Shown here in pieces: positions 8,983 through 16,041 of a stretch of DNA of 64,000 bases. Origin of the DNA: Micromonospora sp. WMMD812 (lineage in GTDB: Bacteria > Actinomycetota > Actinomycetes > Mycobacteriales > Micromonosporaceae); contig NZ_CP114904.1 in assembly GCF_027497215.1 (NCBI RefSeq), forward strand, positions 5,165,001 through 5,229,000, given 5' to 3'. Position 1 is the stretch's first letter. Each line of letters begins with the position of its first letter. The translations under genes and the position numbers were made by a program. The notes under the pieces are model-generated. The model was not told the DNA's origin. It made no database searches and worked only from the letters and a program-made list of their open reading frames with translations.

Positions 8983-9060
8983 ATGGGGACGCTCCTCACC
9001 AAACGGCGCGCGGTCGACCTGTGCCGCGTGGCCACCTGCCTGTGTCGCCCCGTCATCTGA
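8983..9060 (+). CDS. Cysteine-rich leader peptide (putative attenuator uORF)
   Basis: A 25-codon open frame, too short for routine gene calling. It reads M-G-T-L-L-T-K-R-R-A-V-D-L-C-R-V-A-T-C-L and ends C-R-P-V-I-stop. Three Cys codons (14, 19, 21) sit behind an R-R-x-V-D-L motif, the arrangement of the Cys-containing leader peptides found upstream of sulfur genes in actinobacteria. In mycobacteria leaderless polycysteine uORFs in front of the cysA2 operon are cysteine-responsive attenuators. Here the next genes are exactly a CysA2-like sulfurtransferase and DUF1416 (206 bp downstream). Low charged Cys-tRNA would stall ribosomes at codons 14-21. Confidence 0.8.
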   Translation: MGTLLTKRRAVDLCRVATCLCRPVI

Positions 9061-9076
9061 CGGCGGGGCTGTCCTC

Positions 9077-9125
9077 GGTCGCCTGACGCGACCACCGGCA
9101 CGCAGGGTCCGCGTACCCTCCGGTG
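9077..9125 (+). promoter_or_regulatory. Candidate attenuator hairpins after the Cys leader
   Basis: Two stems follow the leader stop. The first is GGTCGC/GCGACC (9077-9082 with 9088-9093). The second is CACCGG/CCGGTG (9093-9098 with 9120-9125), containing an inner AGGGT/ACCCT stem. They share base 9093, so they may be alternatives. CTCCC at 9126-9130 could also pair with the sulfurtransferase Shine-Dalgarno GGGAG (9255-9259). No U-run follows, so control may act on translation rather than termination; this is inference. Confidence 0.45.
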
Positions 9126-9266
9126 CTCCCATCCATCGCCCGGCAGCGGCGCCGTCGCACGAACCCGTGATCCGTCCTTCCCATGGGTCCCGCGCGTGGT
9201 GCGACACCGACACATTTCGATCTCCGCGCGCTGGCTCACCATCCATCCTCACCAGGGAGTGATCTG

Positions 9267-10115
9267 ATGAGTCGCGACACCGCACTGGTCTCGGTCGAGT
9301 GGGCCGAGAAGAATCTCGACGCCCCGGGCGTCGTCTTCGTCGAGGTCGACGAGGACACCTCGGCCTACGACACCGGCCACCTCGCCGGCGCCGTCAAGCT
9401 GGACTGGAAGACCGACCTGCAGGACCCGGTGCGCCGGGACTTCGTGAACCGGAGCCAGTTCGAGGCGCTCCTCTCCGAGCGCGGGATCGGCAACGACGAC
9501 ACCGTGATCCTGTACGGCGGCAACAACAACTGGTTCGCCGCTTACGCGTACTGGTACTTCAAGCTCTACGGCCACCGCGAGGTCAAGCTGCTCGACGGCG
9601 GCCGGAAGAAGTGGGAACTCGACGCCCGGCCGCTGGTCAAGGACGCGGTGACCCGTCCGGCGACCCGGTACGTCGCGCAGGATCCGGACACCTCGATCCG
9701 TGCCTTCCGCGACGAGGTGGTGGCCGCGATCGGCACCAAGAACCTGGTCGACGTGCGCAGCCCCGACGAGTTCGCCGGCCGGCTGCTCGCCCCCGCCCAC
9801 CTCCCGCAGGAGCAGGCGCAGCGGGCCGGCCACATCCCCACCGCGATCAGCGTGCCGTGGTCGAAGGCGGCCAACGAGGACGGCACCTTCAAGTCCGACG
9901 ACGAGCTACGCGGGATCTACGCCGACGCCGGTCTGGACGAGAGCTTGGAGACCATCGCCTACTGCCGGATCGGCGAGCGCTCCTCGCACACCTGGTTCGT
10001 GCTGCGGGAACTGCTCGGCCACCGCAACGTGAAGAACTACGACGGCTCCTGGACCGAGTACGGCTCGCTCGTCGGCGTGCCGGTCGCGCTCGGCGACGAG
10101 CCGGGGGAGGCCTGA
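9267..10115 (+). CDS. Thiosulfate sulfurtransferase (CysA2/SseA-type rhodanese)
   Basis: Transfers a sulfane sulfur from thiosulfate to cyanide or thiol acceptors. The 282-residue protein has two rhodanese domains. The first (residues about 5-125) is non-catalytic and contains Y-G-G-N-N-N-W-F-A-A-Y-A. The second ends with the active-site loop Y-C-R-I-G-E-R-S-S-H-T-W-F, with the persulfide-forming Cys at about residue 234. Length and motifs match M. tuberculosis CysA2. Start ATG 9267 has AGGGAG upstream; a longer frame begins at 9183 but lacks support. First structural gene after the Cys leader, 3 bp before DUF1416. Confidence 0.93.
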   Translation: MSRDTALVSVEWAEKNLDAPGVVFVEVDEDTSAYDTGHLAGAVKLDWKTDLQDPVRRDFVNRSQFEALLSERGIGNDDTVILYGGNNNWFAAYAYWYFKLYGHREVKLLDGGRKKWELDARPLVKDAVTRPATRYVAQDPDTSIRAFRDEVVAAIGTKNLVDVRSPDEFAGRLLAPAHLPQEQAQRAGHIPTAISVPWSKAANEDGTFKSDDELRGIYADAGLDESLETIAYCRIGERSSHTWFVLRELLGHRNVKNYDGSWTEYGSLVGVPVALGDEPGEA

Positions 10116-10118
10116 GCC

Positions 10119-10442
10119 ATGACCGCTCCCACCGCCGCCGGCTGCGCCGCTCCGGACCAGGCCGCGCCGCTGCCGGCCAGCCTGGACCTGGAGAAGGAGA
10201 CCGTCATCAGTGGCATCGTCCGCTCCGCCGAGGGCGAGGCCGTGCCGGGCGCGTACGTCCGGCTGCTCGACTCGACCGGTGAGTTCACCGCCGAGGTGGT
10301 CACCTCGGCCGCCGGACAGTTCCGGTTCTTCGCCGCGCCGGGCACCTGGACCCTGCGGGCGCTCTCCCGGCACGGCAACGGCGACGTCGCTGTGACCGCC
10401 GGCCGGGGGATCAACGAGGTGTCGGTCACCGTCGCCTCCTGA
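10119..10442 (+). CDS. DUF1416 / SseC-like protein
   Basis: A 107-residue Ig-like fold protein (DUF1416) that regularly follows the CysA2-type sulfurtransferase, as with M. tuberculosis SseC. Conserved segments include I-S-G-I-V-R-S-A-E-G-E-A-V-P-G-A-Y-V-R-L-L-D and F-R-F-F-A-A-P-G-T-W-T-L-R. Two residues of an N-terminal Gly-Cys-Ala are visible (Cys9). Three bp separate it from the sulfurtransferase, so they share a transcript. Molecular role is not established. Confidence 0.88.
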   Translation: MTAPTAAGCAAPDQAAPLPASLDLEKETVISGIVRSAEGEAVPGAYVRLLDSTGEFTAEVVTSAAGQFRFFAAPGTWTLRALSRHGNGDVAVTAGRGINEVSVTVAS

Positions 10443-10463
10443 CCCACGTTCTGATCGACCGGG

Positions 10464-10489
10464 GCCGGTCACCCGCACGGGTGACCGGC
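10464..10489 (+). terminator. Hairpin after the sulfurtransferase operon
   Basis: An 11-bp perfect stem GCCGGTCACCC/GGGTGACCGGC with loop GCAC, 21 bp after the DUF1416 stop. The remainder of the gap to 10726 shows only a TAGGCT -10 candidate at 10643-10648. Confidence 0.75.
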
Positions 10490-10726
10490 TCCGGCCGTGT
10501 CCGGGCCCCGCCCGTCGGGCCAGGTCAGGCGGGCCGCTCGGTCCGTGACCGGCGCTCCGGGTCGGCCCGGCGCGGGCGGGCCGGGGGCCGTGGCGACCCG
10601 TCGGCCGGCGGCCAGGCGGTGACGAAAGTCGATCCCGACCGCTAGGCTGGACCAGAGCCCCATCGGCGTACGTCGCTGTCGATGGGTGGGGGCTTCTCCG
10701 TCAGCACGGTCGCCCTGGGAGGCAGC

Positions 10727-11269
10727 GTGTCCGGTGAAGCAGGTCCCATCGTCGTCTGCGTCAGCGCCGACGTCGCCGTCCGGGAACGCGTGGTGCGTCG
10801 TCTCGACGGGGTGGCGCCGGTGGTGAGCTGCGCCGACCTCGACGAACTGCGGGCGGTGCTGTTCGCGTCGTCGATGGTGGCGCCGCCGCCGGAGCCGACC
10901 CCGGTCGAGTCGTCCGGCGAGGCGGGCACCGCGGGGGCGGATCCCCCGGGCGGGCCGGTCGGCTGGGGCGACCTGCTCGTCGACCGGGTCGGACACCTGG
11001 TCACCTGGCGCGGCGAGCCGCTCTCCCTGACCCGTACCGAGCGGGAACTGCTCGCCCGGCTGGTCACCCCGCCGATCTCCGTCTGGAGCTACGAGCGGCT
11101 CTTCGCCGCGGTCTGGGGCGGCGACTACCTCGGCGACGCCGCGGTCCTGCACTCGGCGGTCAAGAGGCTTCGGCACAAGCTGCGGCCCCTACCCGGCGGG
11201 CCGCGGGTGCACACCGTGCGCGGCGTCGGCTACCGGCTGGACGCGCCGCCGCCACCCACCGGTGCCTGA
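10727..11269 (+). CDS. OmpR-type winged-helix transcriptional regulator with degenerate receiver
   Basis: The 180-residue protein has an N-terminal ~55-residue segment that looks like a shortened receiver (V-V-C-V-S-A-D-V-A-V-R-E-R-V) but has no acidic pocket plus phospho-Asp set, a Pro/Gly/Glu linker, and a C-terminal Trans_reg_C winged helix. The latter is recognised by L-T-R-T-E-R-E-L-L-A-R-L, V-W-G-G-D-Y-L-G and V-H-T-V-R-G-V-G-Y-R-L. There is no partner kinase beside it. Start GTG 10727 has GGGAGG upstream. Target genes are unknown. Confidence 0.8.
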   Translation: MSGEAGPIVVCVSADVAVRERVVRRLDGVAPVVSCADLDELRAVLFASSMVAPPPEPTPVESSGEAGTAGADPPGGPVGWGDLLVDRVGHLVTWRGEPLSLTRTERELLARLVTPPISVWSYERLFAAVWGGDYLGDAAVLHSAVKRLRHKLRPLPGGPRVHTVRGVGYRLDAPPPPTGA

Positions 11270-11395
11270 TCCCGCCGCCCGCGGCTGGCCGCCCGACGCG
11301 CGGCCGAGCCGGCGGGCGCCGCTCGACAGGGCGTCCGGCTTCGCGGCTCCCGACGCGCCAGTCCTCCGGCGGACGCCGCGTGACACCATGGCCGG

Positions 11396-12244
11396 GTGAG
11401 CGGCGCGCTGCAGACGGGTTACGCCCCGCCGACCGGTCCGGCACCCACCCGGCGCCGGGGCTGGCTGCTCGCGGCGACCGTCGCCTGGGCGCTGCTGCTC
11501 GCCGCGCTGGTCTGGCTCTCGGTCCGCGACGACCCGCCGACCGTCCGCGAGCAGCGCAGCCTCGCCGAGGCCGGACCGCTCGTGGACCGGGCCGTCGGCG
11601 AGTTGACCGCGGCGGCCGGCGCGTCCGCCGTGCTGGAACTGACCCCGCCGCGGGTCGAGCCGGGTTGCCGGGTGACCCCGTTCGCCGATGGCGCCTCCCT
11701 CAGGCGGGGCGTCGAGGTGGCCGCACCCGGGGACGGCGAGCGCGCGGTGCTGGAGCGGATCGCCGAGCGCCTGCCCGCGGGCTGGCGGGCCGGGGTGCGG
11801 ATGACCACCGACGGGCCGCGACTGCGTGCCGACGCCGGCGAGTTCGTCGCCGTCGAGGGGCGGCCCACCGGTGACGGCCGCCTCCGGCTGACTGCCGACA
11901 CCGGCTGCCGGCCGGTCGGCTCCGGTTACGCCCCGGCGACCGGGCCGGCAGGCGCGGAGGCCGCCGCTCTCGCCGAGGCGCTGCGGGCCCTCGGCCGGCT
12001 CGCCGACGCGGCGCCCGACCTGGTGACGGCACCCTGTCCGGGCGGCGGACTCGCGCGCAGCGCTCGCGCCGAGGGGGGTGCGGCCGCCCCGACCGCAGCG
12101 GCCACCGCGCTCGGCCCGCTCGCCAACGGCGGTCCCGTCCTGGACATCCCCGAGGCGTACGCCTACCGCACCGGCCCGGTCACCGTCCTCGCCGACACCG
12201 GCCCGAGCTCCCCCCACGTGGCCGCCACCCTCCCCTGCCCCTGA
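11396..12244 (+). CDS. Membrane-anchored protein of unknown function
   Basis: Not recognised. The 282-residue product has a short Pro-rich cytoplasmic N-terminus, one membrane segment (about residues 22-42), and an Ala/Gly-rich extracytoplasmic domain with four well-spaced Cys (V-E-P-G-C-R-V-T, D-T-G-C-R-P-V, V-T-A-P-C-P-G-G, T-L-P-C-P), suggesting disulfides. GTG 11396 is the likely start; CACCAT lies 6 nt upstream. It converges on the debranching enzyme across a long inverted repeat. Confidence 0.65.
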   Translation: MSGALQTGYAPPTGPAPTRRRGWLLAATVAWALLLAALVWLSVRDDPPTVREQRSLAEAGPLVDRAVGELTAAAGASAVLELTPPRVEPGCRVTPFADGASLRRGVEVAAPGDGERAVLERIAERLPAGWRAGVRMTTDGPRLRADAGEFVAVEGRPTGDGRLRLTADTGCRPVGSGYAPATGPAGAEAAALAEALRALGRLADAAPDLVTAPCPGGGLARSARAEGGAAAPTAAATALGPLANGGPVLDIPEAYAYRTGPVTVLADTGPSSPHVAATLPCP

Positions 12245-12259
12245 CCCCCGCCCGTCGGA

Positions 12260-12324
12260 TGTTGATCATGAAGTTGTTGCCCTCCGGCTCTCGGCGTGCC
12301 GGGGCAACAACTTCATGATCAACA
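12260..12324. terminator. Long AT-richer inverted repeat between convergent genes
   Basis: Two perfect 22-bp arms (12260-12281 and 12303-12324), beginning TGTTGATCATGAAG and mirrored, enclose a 21-nt loop that itself can form CCGGC/GCCGG. It lies 16 bp after the plus-strand gene and 22 bp before the minus-strand stop, fitting a bidirectional terminator. Arm composition is much more AT-rich than the chromosome. Confidence 0.8.
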
Positions 12325-12345
12325 CAGCTGGCCCGGGTGGGTGGG

Positions 12346-14400
12346 TCAGCGGTCGGGGTGGCCGTCCTCGGGTGAACGGCTGCGGCCGAGGGCGTCGACC
12401 ATGCCCCAGCGGCCCGGGATGTCGAGCAGTTCGATCCGGCCCATGCCCTCCGGCACGGCCGGATCGATGATCAGATGCTCACCCTGCGGCTCCAGGCCGA
12501 GCATGACCCGCAGGAGCAGCAGCGGCGTCCCGGTCGACCAGGCCTGCGGGCTGCACGCCGTCGGGTACTGCACCGGGTAGTCGGTGAGGTCCCGCTCGTA
12601 GCCCGCGAACGCCTCCGGCAGCCGCCCCTGGAAGAATTGGGAGGCGGCCAGGATCCCGTCGGAGATCCGCCCGGCCTCCTCCCGGTAGCCGTACCGCCAA
12701 AGGCCCCAGGCGATGATCGAGTTGTCGAACGGCCAGACCGTGCCGACGTGGTAGCCGATCGGGTTGTAACGCCCCTGGTCGTCGGCGAGGGTACGCACGC
12801 CCCAGCCGGAGAAGAGCCGCGGTCCCAGCAGGTGCTCGGCGATCCGGCCGGCCCGGGACTCGTCCACGATGCCGCTCCACAACAGGTGGCCGATGTTCGA
12901 GCTGAGCGCGTCCACCTGCCGCCCCTCGGCGTCGAGGGCGAGCGCGTAGTACTCCTTCTCCGGGATCCAAAAGTCCCGGTTGAACCGGTGCTTCAGCTCG
13001 GCCGCCTCCCGCTCCAGCCGGTCGGCGTACGCGGGGTCGTTCCAGAACGTCCGGGCCAGCCGGGCGCCGCGCATCTTAGCGTCGTACGCGTACCCCTGGA
13101 GTTCGCAGGTGGCCCGGGGGAACCCGGGCAGCCGGCCGTCGGCGAAGGAGATCGCGTCCCAGGAGTCCTTCCAGCACTGGTTCGGCAGCCCGGTCTCCTC
13201 GTTGCGGGTGTGGTACCAGATGTAGCCGGTGCCGAGCAGGTCGCCATAGGTGTCGATCCAGTCCAGCGCAGCCCGAACCTGCGACTCCAGCAGCCGCACC
13301 AGCTGGCTGTCCCCGGTCCACTGTTCGTACTCGTCGAGCAGGATGACGAAGAGCGGCGTCGAGTCGGCCGAACCGTAGTACGGCGAATGGGGCTGCTCCT
13401 CGAAGCCGGCCATCTCGCCGTACCGGAGCTCGTGCAGGATCTTGCCCGGCTCCTCGTCCCGGAAGTCGTCCACGCGGTGGCCCTGGAGGCCGCCGAGGAT
13501 CTGGATGGTCGGCGGGATCAGCTCCGGCAGGAACGGCAGCACCTGCAGCGAGGTGAAGATGCTGTCCCGGCCGAAGAGGGTCATGAACCAGGGCAGCCCG
13601 GCGGCGAGCAGCCGCACCCCGAGGGCGATGGACTCGTAGCGCAGCGCCGCCAGGTCGTTCAGGCTGCGCCGGTACGCGCCGGCCAGCGGCTGGCAGTCGC
13701 AGCCGAGCTTCGGCGCCCGCTCGATCAGCTCGTTCTGCTCGGCCTGGATGGCGGCCACGTTCCGGCTGCCGCCGTACGGCAGGGTGGCCCGGATGTCCTC
13801 ACCGTGGGCGCCGTAGACCACGGTCGCCACGCTCAGCCGGGTGGTCCACTCGCCGTGCCCGTCGACGCGGATGCGGTAGGTCATGCCGGACACGTCGATG
13901 TCGGCCGGCTCGCTGCTGCTGACCACCGCCTCCCGGTGGAAGGCGTCGCGGCGGTAGGTGAGCCGCAGTTCCCTGCCGTTCACGCTGGCCGTCGTGCGCC
14001 CCTTCTTCTGCCGGACGTTCTTGATCTCGAACAGGTCGGCGAAGTCGCTGCCGATGTCGAGCCGCAGGGTGAACTCGACCGGGTCGCGCGAGTGGTTGAG
14101 CACCGTCAGCTCTTCCTCGAAGCTGCCGCCGATGGCGCGGCTGCGAATCACCGACACCTTGGCGTCCAGGTAGTGCGTCGGCTCGCCGGGGGCCAGGAAG
14201 AACCGGGTGCGGTAGGACTCCGCGTCGTCGATGGAGAGCGCGTGCAGCCGCTTGCCGTCGATGGTGAGCAGCCAGGTGGAGAGGAACCGGGTGTCGAAGG
14301 AGAAGAGGCCGGTGGGGAAGTCGAAGGAGGGCTCGATGTCACCGCGCCGGTCGGTCACCAGGAAGGTGTTGCCGTCCAGGATGCTGACTAGGTCCTTCAC
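12346..14400 (-). CDS. Amylo-alpha-1,6-glucosidase (glycogen-debranching family)
   Basis: Predicted to cleave alpha-1,6 branches of glycogen or maltodextrins in the cytoplasm. The 684-residue protein has an N-terminal GDE-type beta domain (about residues 1-215; L-D-G-N-T-F-L-V-T-D-R-R-G-D-I) and a C-terminal (alpha/alpha)6 barrel. Barrel motifs include G-L-P-W-F-M-T-L-F-G-R-D-S-I, W-K-D-S-W-D-A-I, and V-G-T-V-W-P-F-D-N-S, carrying the expected acidic residues. Start is GTG 14400, overlapping the stop of the SCP2-like gene by GTGA. No glycogen or trehalose genes are adjacent. Confidence 0.88.
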   Translation of the reverse strand: MKDLVSILDGNTFLVTDRRGDIEPSFDFPTGLFSFDTRFLSTWLLTIDGKRLHALSIDDAESYRTRFFLAPGEPTHYLDAKVSVIRSRAIGGSFEEELTVLNHSRDPVEFTLRLDIGSDFADLFEIKNVRQKKGRTTASVNGRELRLTYRRDAFHREAVVSSSEPADIDVSGMTYRIRVDGHGEWTTRLSVATVVYGAHGEDIRATLPYGGSRNVAAIQAEQNELIERAPKLGCDCQPLAGAYRRSLNDLAALRYESIALGVRLLAAGLPWFMTLFGRDSIFTSLQVLPFLPELIPPTIQILGGLQGHRVDDFRDEEPGKILHELRYGEMAGFEEQPHSPYYGSADSTPLFVILLDEYEQWTGDSQLVRLLESQVRAALDWIDTYGDLLGTGYIWYHTRNEETGLPNQCWKDSWDAISFADGRLPGFPRATCELQGYAYDAKMRGARLARTFWNDPAYADRLEREAAELKHRFNRDFWIPEKEYYALALDAEGRQVDALSSNIGHLLWSGIVDESRAGRIAEHLLGPRLFSGWGVRTLADDQGRYNPIGYHVGTVWPFDNSIIAWGLWRYGYREEAGRISDGILAASQFFQGRLPEAFAGYERDLTDYPVQYPTACSPQAWSTGTPLLLLRVMLGLEPQGEHLIIDPAVPEGMGRIELLDIPGRWGMVDALGRSRSPEDGHPDR

Positions 14401-14777
14401 GTCAACCGCCCGGTCTGCCGCCGGGCCACCTCACGGGGGTCCCGGGTGCCCGGCGGATTCGGGAAGAAGCGTCGGAAGGCCAGGAAGAGCACCACGTTCC
14501 CGCTGAACGTGCTCTCGTTGCGCAGCACCGCGGCGACGCCCTGCGCCTCGCCACACACCAGCCGATCGAAGAGGTCCATGCTGCTGAACCAGATGGCGTC
14601 GGCCGGTCCGCGGTCGCGGCTCACCCGCACCGAACCAGGACGCATCCGGACGAGCCAGTGGTCGGTCCGGTCGCCGGTGTCGAGGTCGATCTGCAGGGTG
14701 CCGCTGACCAGCCCGCGGAGGACCTCAGGGGCGCGCGCCGGCAGCGATTCGAAGAACCGCTCGGTCGCCTCGCTCAC
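14397..14777 (-). CDS. SCP2 sterol-binding-like protein
   Basis: A 126-residue protein resembling the SCP2 lipid-binding fold: V-S-G-T-L-Q-I-D-L-D-T-G near residue 23, then D-A-I-W-F-S-S-M-D-L-F-D-R-L-V-C-G-E-A-Q-G, which is the typical SCP2 helix region. It would bind a hydrophobic ligand. GTG 14777 follows TACGAT by 6 nt, indicating a leaderless start. Its stop overlaps the debranching-enzyme start by 4 nt, an unexpected partnership of a lipid-binding-type fold with a glucan hydrolase. Confidence 0.75.
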   Translation of the reverse strand: MSEATERFFESLPARAPEVLRGLVSGTLQIDLDTGDRTDHWLVRMRPGSVRVSRDRGPADAIWFSSMDLFDRLVCGEAQGVAAVLRNESTFSGNVVLFLAFRRFFPNPPGTRDPREVARRQTGRLT

Positions 14778-14783
14778 ATCCGA

Positions 14784-14789
14784 ATCGTA
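14784..14789 (-). promoter_or_regulatory. -10 box of the SCP2/debranching operon
   Basis: TACGAT with 6 nt before GTG 14777, consistent with a leaderless transcript. Confidence 0.55.
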
Positions 14790-14879
14790 GGCACCGGCCC
14801 GGCATGTCGGGACGGTATCGGCACTCCACCTCTTCCCGGCAAACCGCCCGAAGGCGCCGTCCGGGTCGGGGGACGCCCG

Positions 14880-15242
14880 TCAGTACACGAGCGCCTGGGC
14901 GCCCTCGGCCATCGCCTCCTCTACGAAGACCGCCGCCCCGGCGATCCGTACGCCCGGCAGCACGTCGTCCGGGCCGATGTCGCGGCGCGCGGCGCACTGC
15001 GTGCAGGCGGTGACCGTGCCGCTGGTGAGCACGACGTGCAGCAGCTCCGCCAGCGGGGCCGAGTGTGGCAACTCGAACTCCTGGGCCCGTCCGGGCAGCG
15101 CGAACCAGGTCGACTCCCCGGTCAGCCAGAGCGAGACGTCCACGCCGGCGGCGACGGCCGTCGCCGCCACCGTGAAGGCCTGGGCGCACCGCTCCGGGGC
15201 GTCCGCCCCGGCGGTGACCTTGACGACGAGAGAGCGAGCCAT
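14880..15242 (-). CDS. DsrE/DsrF-like small sulfur-relay-type protein
   Basis: A 120-residue alpha/beta protein of the DsrE fold: M-A-R-S-L-V-V-K-V-T-A-G start, a D-V-S-L-W-L-T-G-E-S-T strand/helix region and V-T-A-C-T-Q-C-A-A-R-R near residue 80. The two Cys in C-T-Q-C would suit persulfide or redox chemistry. Families of this fold move sulfur in tRNA modification or sulfur oxidation, but the substrate here is unknown. Leaderless start at ATG 15242; the divergent promoter overlaps that of the next gene. Confidence 0.78.
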   Translation of the reverse strand: MARSLVVKVTAGADAPERCAQAFTVAATAVAAGVDVSLWLTGESTWFALPGRAQEFELPHSAPLAELLHVVLTSGTVTACTQCAARRDIGPDDVLPGVRIAGAAVFVEEAMAEGAQALVY

Positions 15243-15248
15243 GGCGCC

Positions 15249-15258
15249 AGCATAGGAT
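15249..15258. promoter_or_regulatory. Overlapping divergent -10 boxes
   Basis: Minus strand TATGCT (15254-15249) stands 6 nt before ATG 15242. Plus strand TAGGAT (15253-15258) stands 7 nt before GTG 15266. The two hexamers share bases 15253-15254, so RNA polymerase can open this point in only one direction at a time. Confidence 0.6.
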
Positions 15259-15265
15259 GGTCGCC

Positions 15266-15370
15266 GTGGTCACCGAGATCGGGTTCGTCAGCCTGCTGGT
15301 CGCCGGCCTGGGCGCGCTCGCCGGTGGCCTGGTCTACGTGGCCGTACGCATCTCGAGAGGAAACTGGTGA
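15266..15370 (+). CDS. Small single-span membrane protein (34 aa)
   Basis: Short frame below usual cut-offs: M-V-T-E-I-G-F-V-S-L-L-V-A-G-L-G-A-L-A-G and on to V-A-V-R-I-S-R-G-N-W. It is one hydrophobic helix with a positive C-terminal flank, so probably an integral membrane miniprotein. A leaderless start at GTG 15266 fits the -10 box; an in-frame ATG exists at 15257. Its TGA overlaps the GTG of the next mini-frame (GTGA). Function unknown. Confidence 0.65.
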   Translation: MVTEIGFVSLLVAGLGALAGGLVYVAVRISRGNW

Positions 15371-15429
15371 GCGCGAGGAGTGAGCCGGGTTTGCGAGCCC
15401 CGCAGTCGCGAACGAAGGTGGCGTGGTGA
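15367..15429 (+). CDS. Repeat-encoded 20-aa mini-ORF bridging two genes
   Basis: GTG AGC GCG ... TGG TGA encodes V-S-A-R-S-E-P-G-L-R-A-P-Q-S-R-T-K-V-A-W. It starts with a GTGA overlap on the preceding 34-codon gene and ends with a GTGA overlap on the nitrobindin start at 15426. GAAGGTGG near its 3' end can act as the nitrobindin ribosome-binding site. The frame lies in a 43-bp dispersed repeat whose second copy (43241-43283) keeps the same frame. The peptide itself may have no function; translational coupling is the likelier role. Confidence 0.4.
   Translation: MSARSEPGLRAPQSRTKVAW
15371..15413 (+). repeat. Dispersed 43-bp repeat, copy A
   Basis: Begins GCGCGAGGAGTGAGCC and ends TCGCGAAC. 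It matches copy B at 43241-43283 (opposite strand) at 42 of 43 positions. Both copies follow immediately after a stop codon and precede a co-oriented gene. Confidence 0.85.
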
Positions 15430-16031
15430 GCGCGAACCCGTCGGACGACAACCCGCTGGCCCCGCCGCCGTGGCTGAACGCGCCGCCGGTCGACCCGTAT
15501 CCCTACGAGGAGAGCCACGACCTGCGGGTCGGCCCGAAGCTGCACCCGGCGCTGGACGGCCTGCTGCCCTACATCGGTGTGTGGCGCGGTCGTGGGCGGG
15601 GCGGCTACCCCACCATCGAGGACTTCGACTTCGCGCAGGAGATCCGGATCAGCCACGATGGGCGGCCGTTCCTCTCCTACGAGTCGCGGTCGTGGATTCT
15701 CGACGAGCAGAGCCGCCCGGTGCGTCCGGCCGGTCGTGAGGTGGGCTGGTGGCGACCGGTGCTGGACGGTGAACGGGCCACCAACGAGCTGGAGGTGCTG
15801 TTGACCACCCCGACCGGTGTGATGGAGCTCTACCTCGGCCGGCGCACCGGCACCCAGGTCGAGCTGGTCACCGACGCGGTGGTGCGCACGTCGACGGCCA
15901 AGGAGGTCACCGGCGGGCACCGGCTCTTCGGCATCGTCGAGGGCGCGCTGCTCTACGCCCAGGAGATGGCCGCGGTCGGGCAGGGCCTCCACCCGCACCT
16001 CTCCGCCCGGCTCATCCGCGTCGCCGGCTGA
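15426..16031 (+). CDS. Nitrobindin-like heme protein (FABP-like beta barrel)
   Basis: A 201-residue protein of the nitrobindin/DUF1794 family, known as heme-binding peroxynitrite isomerases. The heme-pocket signature G-x-W-x-G-x-G-x-G is present as G-V-W-R-G-R-G-R-G, and the proximal histidine region reads L-H-P-H-L-S-A-R-L near the C-terminus. The first ~40 residues are Pro-rich and probably disordered. Start GTG 15426 is favoured because it overlaps the mini-ORF stop; GTG 15423 is also possible. The same gene neighbours aminotransferase IV in mycobacteria (Rv0813c/Rv0812). Confidence 0.87.
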   Translation: MSANPSDDNPLAPPPWLNAPPVDPYPYEESHDLRVGPKLHPALDGLLPYIGVWRGRGRGGYPTIEDFDFAQEIRISHDGRPFLSYESRSWILDEQSRPVRPAGREVGWWRPVLDGERATNELEVLLTTPTGVMELYLGRRTGTQVELVTDAVVRTSTAKEVTGGHRLFGIVEGALLYAQEMAAVGQGLHPHLSARLIRVAG

Positions 16032-16041
16032 CGACGCCGCC

